This document shows, one piece after another, positions 41,530 to 48,905 of a stretch of 64,000 nt of DNA; the first letter of the stretch is position 1; each line of letters starts with the position of its first letter. This stretch comes from Cohnella nanjingensis (GTDB lineage: Bacteria > Bacillota > Bacilli > Paenibacillales > Paenibacillaceae). Below the pieces are notes generated by a model, which saw nothing but the letters and a program-made list of their open reading frames with translations, had not been told where the DNA came from and ran no database searches. The translations under genes were made by a program, and so were the position numbers. The stretch lies in the NCBI RefSeq assembly GCF_014212125.1, contig NZ_JACJVP010000039.1:62001-126000 (forward strand), written 5' to 3'.

Positions 41530-42527
41530 TTCAGAATATCAAACGCATCTACGAAATGAGGGGTGTCAATAATGACATGCGGGACGATCACATGATACGC
41601 CCACATATGCACCCAAGGGTTGCCGGTTCGATCCGTAAGAACCGATTTCACGACGCCGGGCATGAAATATTGCAAAAACAACGCGCTGAGTGACGCGAGA
41701 AGAGCTCCGGAACTGCGAAAGACCATCCAACTGTCGAAAAAATGCAGCGCGGTGTAAGTGAGCCCTCCGAGTACGATCGGGACGATGGCGCTGTTCGTGA
41801 CTGCCTTAAACCGCGGGTACAGGATGGCGAATAGAAAAACGGCGGTAGGGATGGCCGTCCCGAACAAATTAAAACTAAAGGCTGCGAAGCCCCCAATGAG
41901 AATCTGTCTGGGAGACAGATCGAGCAGCGCGTCGGACAGGCCTTCAAGCTGCACGATGGATTCGATGATTAGAATAGCGAGAATGACTATCGTATCGCGA
42001 AGCACGTTCTTGTTCGAGACGAGGTTGAGCTGCGAGAGCGTATAGCCTTTCTTGCGCATCAAATAGACAACGGGCAGAACCGCATACACGATGAAGTTAT
42101 AGCTCGCCCATACGAGCATTTCCGTCAGCTTCAGGTGCTCGTGATTGCCATAGATGCTTCCCGCCAAGTGGAAGCTGATCGCGTGAAAGCCGAACGCCTT
42201 GCCAAGCCCAAGCCCCGCCAACTGGGCGAATGCCATATACCCCAGCAGGAGGGAAAGCTCTTTTTTGGACGTTTCCCTGGAGGGCATCCGCATCTCCCTG
42301 TTGCGATATCCGCGTGTAATCAAGAAGATTAGGCCGATGAGCACGAATCCCCACAAGGAAGCGGCCTGAAAATCCCAAAATCGCTCCGTTGCCGATGCGT
42401 GTTCGACAAGAGGCTGGTGAGCGACAAAGGGGGCGCCGAATTTCATGAGAATGAAGTAGCTTATCGCAGATACACCGATGTAGCCAACAATCGCATATGC
42501 CACATGTTTGCTTGTTCTTTTTTGCAT
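41526..42527 (-). CDS. Polytopic membrane protein of unknown function
   Basis: I do not recognise this 333-residue protein with certainty. It has about eight transmembrane helices (for example VAYAIVGYIGVSAISYFIL, LWGFVLIGLIFLITRGY, IPTAVFLFAILYPRF). A His-rich end (LHFFDSW, VHMWAYHVIVPHVIID) is vaguely like the last motifs of CPBP intramembrane proteases, but the first EExxxR motif is absent, so activity is not supported. It is downstream of a TetR gene on the same strand, and a copy of the TetR-type operator lies in the gap, so it is probably the regulated gene. Confidence 0.7.
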   Translation of the reverse strand: MQKRTSKHVAYAIVGYIGVSAISYFILMKFGAPFVAHQPLVEHASATERFWDFQAASLWGFVLIGLIFLITRGYRNREMRMPSRETSKKELSLLLGYMAFAQLAGLGLGKAFGFHAISFHLAGSIYGNHEHLKLTEMLVWASYNFIVYAVLPVVYLMRKKGYTLSQLNLVSNKNVLRDTIVILAILIIESIVQLEGLSDALLDLSPRQILIGGFAAFSFNLFGTAIPTAVFLFAILYPRFKAVTNSAIVPIVLGGLTYTALHFFDSWMVFRSSGALLASLSALFLQYFMPGVVKSVLTDRTGNPWVHMWAYHVIVPHVIIDTPHFVDAFDILK

Positions 42528-42603
42528 ATGAACGCTCCTTCTTTGTTCTTCCTCGCTGCAGCGAAGGTATGAACCCTTAATAACACGGTCGTACTAATTA
42601 GAT

Positions 42604-42618
42604 TTAGCACAACTGTAT
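42604..42618 (-). promoter_or_regulatory. TetR-type operator copy before the membrane-protein gene
   Basis: TTAGCACAACTGTAT occurs here and in exact reverse complement at 43338-43352 before the TetR gene. Sharing a 15-bp site between a regulator and its neighbour is strong evidence for a common operator. Confidence 0.65.
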
Positions 42619-42713
42619 CATAACCCGGTCGCTGCAGCAAGCGTTAAAAACACCGCCCTCAATGGACGGTGTTTGTTGCATTACCATGGCATCAACCGAA
42701 GGTTCATCATCAT

Positions 42714-43307
42714 TCAGTGCTTGAACAGGGATTGCAAATGGTAAATGACCACGGCTCGCATCTGCTCTGGCCCAAGCCGTTTCGGGTGCATAATCGCATG
42801 AATGGCCAGCCCATCGATTAAGGCGAAAAGTCGATCCGTCTCCAGCTTCGCATCGAGGCGGCTGCCTGCTGGATGCTGTTCGATAAGCTGCCCTACTTTT
42901 TTGGCAAAAAAGCCCTTCATGTCGTCGTAGACATAGAGGCTTAAGGCTTGCAAAGTCGGATCGACGAGCGCTTTGGAAATAAACGCAAACCACACCTCCA
43001 TTTCTGTGCTTCGTTCCTCGTCCATCGGCAGCATCTCGCATAACACATCGAGGACGTCCTCGATCGCGTCTCCGGCGGGGACAAATCTTCGGAGACGGTC
43101 ACATATGCGTTCGGAAACGAGCTGCATGGAAAAGGCAAGGAGATCCGATTGCGTCGAAAAATAATAACGCATGGAGCCGACCGCCAGCCCGGCTTCCTCT
43201 GCGATATTCCGTACAGACGCGCGTTCCAAGCCGTCTCTACAGATAACCCGCCAGGCGGCTTCCGCCAGTTTCTCTTTTTGTTTGTTATGATCCACGATTT
43301 TCGGCAT
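42714..43307 (-). CDS. TetR/AcrR family transcriptional regulator
   Basis: The 197-residue protein has a TetR winged domain (LAEAAWRVICRDGLERASVRNIAEEAGLAVGSMRYYFSTQSDLLAFSM, residues about 12-60) and a helical ligand domain of the BetI-like class (YDDMKGFFAKKVGQLIEQHPAG, DRLFALIDGLAIHAIMHPKRL). It is followed on the same strand by the membrane-protein gene. Both promoters carry the same 15-bp site. Confidence 0.92.
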   Translation of the reverse strand: MPKIVDHNKQKEKLAEAAWRVICRDGLERASVRNIAEEAGLAVGSMRYYFSTQSDLLAFSMQLVSERICDRLRRFVPAGDAIEDVLDVLCEMLPMDEERSTEMEVWFAFISKALVDPTLQALSLYVYDDMKGFFAKKVGQLIEQHPAGSRLDAKLETDRLFALIDGLAIHAIMHPKRLGPEQMRAVVIYHLQSLFKH

Positions 43308-43314
43308 GGCAACA

Positions 43315-43352
43315 GTATAGCACGGTTTGAATTGTTAATACAGTTGTGCTAA
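43315..43352. promoter_or_regulatory. Operator of the TetR gene
   Basis: TAGCAC near 43318 and GTGCTA at 43346-43351 form the ends of a wide dyad, and ATACAGTTGTGCTAA (43338-43352) is the exact reverse complement of the site at 42604-42618. It lies within 45 bp of the TetR start codon, where autorepression would occur. Confidence 0.6.
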
Positions 43353-43387
43353 TTTACGCGGGTCAATAATCCAAAGTAGAAGGACGG

Positions 43388-43412
43388 AAGGGGGGGGCTA
43401 GCCTCCCCTTTT
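43388..43412 (+). repeat. GC-rich hairpin with G-run
   Basis: AAGGGG, a central GGCTAGCC palindrome and CCCCTTTT form a terminator-like hairpin with an eight-G run. No plus-strand gene precedes it, so it could attenuate the following lipoprotein transcript or be incidental. Confidence 0.3.
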
Positions 43413-43531
43413 CGGTTGAATAGACAAAGGAAAATCGAACAGCCTAATAGAAGTTATTTGTAGTAGAGCAGTCATTCTTCAACATTCATGTGACTGAGCG
43501 CCTCAAAAGAACAGAGAGAGGAAGGGGGCCG

Positions 43532-44269
43532 ATGGTTCGTAATCGATCGATTAAGCGTCACGCGCCTTTCCTGGCCGGGGCATGGCTGCTCATGACGATG
43601 CTGCTGACTTCATGCGCGCAAGGTCAAGCGCATCTCACGGTTCACCTCAACGGCACGGCCGATCTGGAACTGAACGCCTCGGCGAGAAAAAAGATGCTGA
43701 AGCTCATCGGTCAGTCCGACCTGCCCCGGCAGTTGGCTGACGAATTGCAGAACAACGGACTAGACGCGAGCGTCGAGGAGACGGAGAACAGCAGCGGGAT
43801 ACGGGCGTCGCGTCATTTGAATCTGAAGGAGCTGCAAAATCGGCCGAGCCGCTTGCCGGAAGGCGTGAAAATGACCTTGACGGAAGATAAGAAGTTCTTT
43901 TATACCCGCTACCATATCATCGTGGATGCGGATCCGAACCAAGCGCTATCGAAGCTCGAAGGAGATACGGGCCGGCAGCTCGCCACGATGCCGGCACTCG
44001 CCAAGCAATTGGCGCAGAGTCAGATTCATTTCGATCTCTTGCTGACGTCACCGATCCCGCTGAGGGACCACAATGCCGACGAAACGCGGGACGGAGGGAG
44101 GACGCTGGTTTGGCATGTGAGCTTGGTGGACGTCAATCATTTCGAGCTGAGCTTCCCCGTGCCCCAGGTCCGTCATATCGCTTATGTTGGGGTGCCCGCC
44201 ATTCTTTTGCTGGGATTCATCGTGGTGGGTACCGTCTTTTTCATGCGCAAGCGTCGACGCCATGCCTGA
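43532..44269 (+). CDS. Membrane-anchored lipoprotein (DUF3153/LppM-like)
   Basis: The 245-residue protein has a lipobox LLTSC (Cys about residue 28), an extracellular beta-rich domain (AHLTVHLNGTADLELNASARKKML, KFFYTRYHIIVDADP) and a C-terminal transmembrane helix (IAYVGVPAILLLGFIVVGTVFFM) ending in basic residues. The layout matches DUF3153/LppM-type surface lipoproteins of Bacillales, whose function is unknown. ATG 43532 follows GAGAGGAAGGGGG. It appears to be transcribed alone. Confidence 0.65.
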   Translation: MVRNRSIKRHAPFLAGAWLLMTMLLTSCAQGQAHLTVHLNGTADLELNASARKKMLKLIGQSDLPRQLADELQNNGLDASVEETENSSGIRASRHLNLKELQNRPSRLPEGVKMTLTEDKKFFYTRYHIIVDADPNQALSKLEGDTGRQLATMPALAKQLAQSQIHFDLLLTSPIPLRDHNADETRDGGRTLVWHVSLVDVNHFELSFPVPQVRHIAYVGVPAILLLGFIVVGTVFFMRKRRRHA

Positions 44270-44444
44270 TGCGGCTCGCGGCCTGAGCGCTTGCAGAACG
44301 AAGAACGAAGCTGGCCCCATGACGGAGCCGGCTTCGACGCGTTTAGGGGCGAGCAGCGGGCCGGTCTGGCCGACGACGCGGTACTTGACCTCCGTTCGTA
44401 TTCGGCGTGGCGTACGAGTTGAAACGCGTTCTGTTCGATTTTTG

Positions 44445-44498
44445 TTGAATTAGGAAACAAAAATCGGTTATGATTATATTGTTTCCTGAGTAAACAAT
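44445..44498 (+). promoter_or_regulatory. Promoter and operator of the MarR operon
   Basis: TTGAAT (44445-44450) and TATGAT (44469-44474) have an 18-base spacer. ATTGTTT-N7-AAACAAT (44478-44498) is a perfect dyad over the expected start site, and GGAAACAA (44453-44460) forms a second dyad with TTGTTTCC (44479-44486). Three related boxes around the promoter fit autoregulation by the MarR protein. Confidence 0.65.
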
Positions 44499-44511
44499 AG
44501 TGAGGTGTCTG

Positions 44512-44988
44512 ATGACCAAGGATGAGGATTTAAGCCGAATATTTAATCGCGTCTCGGAAAGACATAACTTGATCAAATCGATGGAACAGAAACAATATAA
44601 GTTTATGAGAGAGAACACGTTTTTGGAAGTTCACTGCATCGATTTGATCGAGAAGATGCAAGATGCCAACGTATCCAAATTGGCCAAAGCTTTTCAAGTA
44701 ACCAGAGGCGCGATCAGTAAAGTCACTAAAGGATTAATCGAGACGGGAGCTATTGAACGATACCAAAAGCCTGACAATAAGAAGGAAATCTACTTCAAGC
44801 TTACCGAGGTTGGCAGAGAGATCTATGGGGAACACGAAAAAATGCATCAGACTAGAATCGAAAAAGACGGCGACTTTTTCAGTCCGTTAAGCGAAGAGGA
44901 AAAGAATCAGCTTATTGGGATGTTAAACAAAATTTACGGCCAGATCGCCAAAGAACTAAAAAATTTGGGCATGGACAATTACATCTGA
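44512..44988 (+). CDS. MarR family transcriptional regulator
   Basis: The 158-residue protein has the MarR winged helix (FLEVHCIDLIEKMQDANVSKLAKAFQVTRGAISKVTKGLIETGAIERYQKPDNKKEIYFKLTEVG seen across residues about 30-95) flanked by dimerisation helices. ATG 44512 follows GTGAGGTG; the alternative start at 44500 would remove the spacing. It leads a three-gene unit with a small membrane protein and an alpha/beta hydrolase (gaps of 17 and 22 bp), probably an inducible response to a small lipophilic compound. Confidence 0.9.
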   Translation: MTKDEDLSRIFNRVSERHNLIKSMEQKQYKFMRENTFLEVHCIDLIEKMQDANVSKLAKAFQVTRGAISKVTKGLIETGAIERYQKPDNKKEIYFKLTEVGREIYGEHEKMHQTRIEKDGDFFSPLSEEEKNQLIGMLNKIYGQIAKELKNLGMDNYI

Positions 44989-45005
44989 GAAAAGGAGCTT
45001 AAAAA

Positions 45006-45398
45006 ATGACGGCTGAAGCGAATAAAACGGAACCTTCCCGGGTGAGAAACGGCAGGTTGGCGTTTTTCATTCTCTCTTGGGTGTTACTGATTTGCATCAT
45101 CGTACAAGTATTCCTAGCCGGAATGGCATTGTTCGATAACTCGGAAGCTTGGAAATGGCATCGGACGTTTGTTCATTGGTTTGAGTATATTTCGATTATC
45201 CTGTTTATCCTCGGCTGGATCGGGAAGCTTTCCCGGAAGTTGATTTGGGGGAGCCTCGGTTTATTTGTCCTTTTCAATATTCAATATTATACGGCGCATG
45301 GCTTTGTAGGCGCGCTTCATCCCGTTCTGGCACTTGCCTTGTTTTGGGGAGCTCTTGCGTTGGCGAGGGGTTCTTATCCGTTTTTGAAGAGAAAATAG
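45006..45398 (+). CDS. Small membrane protein (DUF6220-like)
   Basis: The 130-residue protein has four hydrophobic helices (FFILSWVLLICIIVQVFLAGM, FVHWFEYISIILFILGWI, LIWGSLGLFVLFNIQYY, LHPVLALALFWGALALA) with conserved His in WHRTFVHW and GALHPVLA. This pattern fits the DUF6220 family, four-helix proteins with possible haem-ligand histidines. GAAAAGGAG lies upstream. It lies between the MarR and hydrolase genes of one operon. Confidence 0.8.
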   Translation: MTAEANKTEPSRVRNGRLAFFILSWVLLICIIVQVFLAGMALFDNSEAWKWHRTFVHWFEYISIILFILGWIGKLSRKLIWGSLGLFVLFNIQYYTAHGFVGALHPVLALALFWGALALARGSYPFLKRK

Positions 45399-45420
45399 AT
45401 AGAAGCAGGAGGGAACCCGC

Positions 45421-46242
45421 ATGGTACAATCGGGACGCGTAAAAACCGAAGGGGATGAACTCTATTACGAAGTTCGGGGAGAAGGAGATCCGCTCTTAAT
45501 GATTTCAGGCGGAAATGGAGATGCCGGATTTTATTCATATGTGGCCGATATTCTTGCAGAAGAATACCAGGTGATCACGTACGACCGCCGCGGCAATTCA
45601 CGCAGCACCAGAAGCGACCCGCAAAATTTTGAAGTGAGCCAACAGGCCAGAGATGCAGTTGCAGTATTACAAGCAGTCGGTCATCCGTCAGCCTATGTAT
45701 TTGGGAATAGCGGAGGCGCCATTTTCGCGCTGGAGATGGCGGCAAGACATCCTCAAGCAGTCAAAGCGATGGTTATTCACGAACCGCCTGTAGTAAGGGT
45801 GCTTCCGGATGCTGAAAAATGGCAGCGATTTTTTGCGGGTATTTATCGGACGTCATTTCGATTCGGCGTTCAAATGGCCAGCTTCAGGTTCAATTTGTCC
45901 CTTTCCATCCCGTTCAGCGCTTTTAAGAGCGTTCCAAAAGATTTTCAAAAACGTGTCACGGAAGCGAATAATGAGCGCTTCTTGATCAGGCACGAAATGC
46001 TTCCCAGCGTGAATTATATGCCCGATATCGAGAGGATTAAGCAAAGCGGAGTGAAAATGATTGCGGCAGCAGGCAAGATGACGCTGGATAAGCGGAAATA
46101 CTATGGACGAACAGCGCCCATCTTGGCCGCGAAGCTGGGTTGCGAAATGGTCACTTTTCCAGGTCATCACCTTTCCTTTTTTGATATGCCGCAGGAATGG
46201 GCGGCCGTCTTGCGGGATGCCCTTCATCGGATGTCGCGTTAA
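45421..46242 (+). CDS. Alpha/beta hydrolase
   Basis: The 273-residue enzyme has the alpha/beta hydrolase fold: YEVRGEGDPLLMISGGNGDAG (oxyanion region), YDRRGNSRSTRS, nucleophile elbow VFGNSGGAIFALEMA with Ser as nucleophile, and the C-terminal catalytic His in FPGHHLSFFDMP. It is cytoplasmic and may cleave an ester, lactone or similar small substrate. Being last in the MarR-controlled operon suggests a detoxifying role, but the substrate is unknown. Confidence 0.92.
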   Translation: MVQSGRVKTEGDELYYEVRGEGDPLLMISGGNGDAGFYSYVADILAEEYQVITYDRRGNSRSTRSDPQNFEVSQQARDAVAVLQAVGHPSAYVFGNSGGAIFALEMAARHPQAVKAMVIHEPPVVRVLPDAEKWQRFFAGIYRTSFRFGVQMASFRFNLSLSIPFSAFKSVPKDFQKRVTEANNERFLIRHEMLPSVNYMPDIERIKQSGVKMIAAAGKMTLDKRKYYGRTAPILAAKLGCEMVTFPGHHLSFFDMPQEWAAVLRDALHRMSR

Positions 46243-46321
46243 TCTTTCATCTCCATTCGCGAGTGGATTCGCTGAATCCGTCGTGTAACGGGAATGTGCG
46301 GAATCGAAAGATCCTCGGCAT

Positions 46322-46358
46322 ACAGCCTCCCTCTCCGCCAGGCGGAGAGGGAGGCTGT
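46322..46358. terminator. Long symmetric hairpin between convergent genes
   Basis: An 18-bp perfect inverted repeat (46322-46339 with 46341-46358) has a single central base. It separates the alpha/beta hydrolase (+) and LysR (-) genes. There is no T-run on either strand, so termination may be weak or factor-assisted. Confidence 0.55.
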
Positions 46359-46372
46359 CGTCGTTGCGGGGA

Positions 46373-47251
46373 TTATCGAACCAGCTGAATAAACGCGCGA
46401 GCCGCGCTGGACAGCGGCATATTGCGCATCGTCAAGATCCCTACGCGGGAAGGGGGGAGCGAGACGTCGAGCCGCACCTCGAAGAGGGAGCCCTCCTCCA
46501 GCTCCTTGGATACGAACTCCCGGGTCACATAGGAGATGCCGAGTCCTCTCCGCGCGAACTCGATCAGCAGATCCACGCTCCCGACCTCGATCTCCGGCTT
46601 GATGGAGTAGCCGTAGCCTTGGAACAGTTCGGTGATCGTCATGCGCGCCCGGCTATTGCGGGAGAACAGGATGATCGGATACTGCAGCAGCTTGTCCAGC
46701 GACATGACCCCGCCTTTCAGCTCCGCATAACGGGCTCCCGCCACGAAGCAGTCCTGGAGCTGAAAGCTCTCCGTCACCTGAAGCTGCTGATCGACGATCG
46801 GCATGCGCACGACGCCCAGGTCGATCCGGCCTTCTTTGAGGAAGGTGATCACCTCCGGCGTCGTGCCGTGGTTCAGGTGAAGCTTGACGCCCGGATGACG
46901 CTCGTGGAACTGCTCCAGGTACGGCAGCACGTAATGCTTGAACAGCGAGTCGCTGCCGCCGATCCGCAGCTCGCCGCTGTCGAGATTTTTGAGCGCCGCC
47001 ATCTTCTCCTCCGCGAGCGAAAGGAGGATCTGCGACTGCTCGATGTATTCGTATAAGACGGCGCCCTCTTGCGTCAGCTCGACGCCTTTGGAGGTTCGGT
47101 AGAACAGGGCGACGCCGAAGCCTTCTTCGAGCTGCTTGATGGCATGGCTCACGCTCGGCTGCGTGAGATACAGCGCTTTGGCCGCTTGCGACAAGCTCCC
47201 GGTCTTCGCCGCCCAGTAGAACACCTTGTACCATTCGTAATTAATCGCCAT
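46373..47251 (-). CDS. LysR family transcriptional regulator
   Basis: The 292-residue regulator has the LysR helix-turn-helix (WYKVFYWAAKTGSLSQAAKALYLTQPSVSHAIKQLEEGFGVALFYRTSKGVELTQEG, spanning residues 6-62) and a periplasmic-binding-protein-like effector domain. It is divergent from the zwf-tkt-tal operon with about 120 bp between, the classic LysR arrangement for activating a neighbouring operon in response to a metabolite. Confidence 0.92.
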   Translation of the reverse strand: MAINYEWYKVFYWAAKTGSLSQAAKALYLTQPSVSHAIKQLEEGFGVALFYRTSKGVELTQEGAVLYEYIEQSQILLSLAEEKMAALKNLDSGELRIGGSDSLFKHYVLPYLEQFHERHPGVKLHLNHGTTPEVITFLKEGRIDLGVVRMPIVDQQLQVTESFQLQDCFVAGARYAELKGGVMSLDKLLQYPIILFSRNSRARMTITELFQGYGYSIKPEIEVGSVDLLIEFARRGLGISYVTREFVSKELEEGSLFEVRLDVSLPPSRVGILTMRNMPLSSAARAFIQLVR

Positions 47252-47264
47252 AGATACAGTCTAT
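47250..47264. promoter_or_regulatory. LysR-type T-N11-A box between LysR and zwf
   Basis: ATAGA-N5-TCTAT is a perfect dyad containing TAGATACAGTCTA, a T-N11-A site of the kind bound by LysR proteins. It overlaps the LysR start codon. A probable zwf promoter (TTACTT, 17 bases, ATTATA) lies about 25-65 bp further on. Confidence 0.55.
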
Positions 47265-47372
47265 ATCTCCTGTGAAATATATTAATTACTTGTATGGCTG
47301 TCATTCGTATTATAGTGGAATTACGCAAAACAAACCAGAGCGGCTCCTACGCTCGAAGGGAAGGTGAAGTTC

Positions 47373-48905
47373 ATGGAGCCGTGCACCTTTATCTTGTTCG
47401 GCGCGACCGGCGACTTGGCCAAACGCAAAATCTACCCCGCCCTATACAACCTGTTCGTTCGCGGCATGCTGCCGCGGAACTTCTCCGTCGTCGGCCTCGG
47501 TCGAAGGGAGTGGACGGCCGATGTCTACCAAGCCGCCGTCGAACGCTCGCTGTATCAATTTTCGAGGCGGAAGCCCGACGACGCCGAGCAGTTGAATCGA
47601 TTCTTGCAGTTCTTCGCTTACCGCGTGCTCGACATCGGCCGCGAGGAGGACTATCGCAGCCTGCTCGCGCTGGTGGAAGCGCGCGAGCGGACGCTGGCGC
47701 TGCCGCAGAACCGGCTGTACTATCTGTCCGTCGGACCCGAATACTTCGAGACGATCGCAGACCGCATCCGCAGCAGCGGCTTGGGCGCGGCGGACGGGTG
47801 GAAGCGTCTCGTCATCGAGAAGCCGTTCGGCCGCGATCTGCATTCGGCCCGCGCGCTGAATCGCAGGCTCGCGGAGTCGTTCGCGGAGGAGGAGATCTTC
47901 CGGATCGACCACTACCTCGGCAAGCCGGTCGTGCAGCGTCTCGAATCGCTGCAGCAGGCCAATCCGATCATCCAGGCGCTGTGGACCAACCGCTACATCG
48001 CCAATGTGCAGATCACGGCGAGCGAGACGGTCGGGGTCGAGGAGCGGGCGGGATACTACGACCATGTAGGCGCCCTCCGAGACATGTTCCAGAACCATCT
48101 GCTGCAGCTGCTGATGATGACGGCGATCCGTCTGCCCTACGACAGCAGCTCCGAGAAGGTCCGTTTCCAGAAAAAGCAGGTCATGGAGGCGCTCGAGCCC
48201 GTACACCAAGAAAATGTAGGCGTCCACCTGGTCCGCGCCCAGTACGCGGAAGGCAGCGTCGGCGGACAGCCGGTCGTCGGCTATGCGTCCGAGCCGGGCA
48301 TTCCGCCGGCGTCCGCGAACGAGACGTTCGTCGCGGCTAGACTGCGCATCGACAACGGCGACTGGCGCGGCATTCCGTTCTATATCCGAACGGGCAAGCG
48401 CATGAAGAAGAAGTCTACGCGCATCGTGGTCGAGTTCAGGGAGCCGCTGAAGCAAGCGCGGCCCGAGGACGAGTACGGCGCGCTGCCGAATCTGCTCGTC
48501 ATCGAGATCGGGCCCGAAGAGAGCATCTCCCTGCGGCTCAATACGAAGGAACCGGGCACGCCCGAGACGTTCAAGCCGATCCGGATCGATCTTCATCTGA
48601 CGCCGCCTACTTCGCCGGAAGCCTATGAGAATCTGATCGGCGACGCGCTCCGGGGAGATGCCGCGTTCTTCGCGCACTGGGACGAGGTCGAGCTGTCCTG
48701 GCAGTGGGTCCAGCCGGTGCTGGACGCATTCGCGAACGATCGGGTCCCGCTCCGAAGCTACGCGGCCGGCACGTATGGACCTGCCGAATCCGACGCGCTG
48801 CTCGCGGAGGACGGCTATCGCTGGTGGTTCGACGACGACGAGCCGCCATCATCCCAATCAGAGTCAACGGAAGGAGATCACTATGCCCGCCACGCACACC
48901 CTTGA
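47373..48905 (+). CDS. zwf: Glucose-6-phosphate 1-dehydrogenase
   Basis: The 510-residue enzyme oxidises glucose-6-phosphate to 6-phosphogluconolactone with NADP, the first step of the oxidative pentose phosphate pathway. Motifs are FILFGATGDLAKRKIYPALYNL (nucleotide binding), IEKPFGRDL, the active site FRIDHYLGK (about 173-182), and the substrate region YYDHVGALRDMFQNHLLQLL. ATG 47373 is chosen because AAGGGAAGG is 7-15 bases upstream; the GTG at 47364 would be too close. Its 3' end contains the ribosome binding site and start of tkt. Confidence 0.96.
   Translation: MEPCTFILFGATGDLAKRKIYPALYNLFVRGMLPRNFSVVGLGRREWTADVYQAAVERSLYQFSRRKPDDAEQLNRFLQFFAYRVLDIGREEDYRSLLALVEARERTLALPQNRLYYLSVGPEYFETIADRIRSSGLGAADGWKRLVIEKPFGRDLHSARALNRRLAESFAEEEIFRIDHYLGKPVVQRLESLQQANPIIQALWTNRYIANVQITASETVGVEERAGYYDHVGALRDMFQNHLLQLLMMTAIRLPYDSSSEKVRFQKKQVMEALEPVHQENVGVHLVRAQYAEGSVGGQPVVGYASEPGIPPASANETFVAARLRIDNGDWRGIPFYIRTGKRMKKKSTRIVVEFREPLKQARPEDEYGALPNLLVIEIGPEESISLRLNTKEPGTPETFKPIRIDLHLTPPTSPEAYENLIGDALRGDAAFFAHWDEVELSWQWVQPVLDAFANDRVPLRSYAAGTYGPAESDALLAEDGYRWWFDDDEPPSSQSESTEGDHYARHAHP

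Noticed and set aside
41526..42527. CPBP intramembrane protease
   Set aside because: The His-containing C-terminal helices are suggestive, but the essential EExxxR motif is not present.
48658..48882. Longer start of transketolase
   Set aside because: The frame overlaps zwf. AAGGAGATC precedes ATG 48883, which gives the normal N-terminus.
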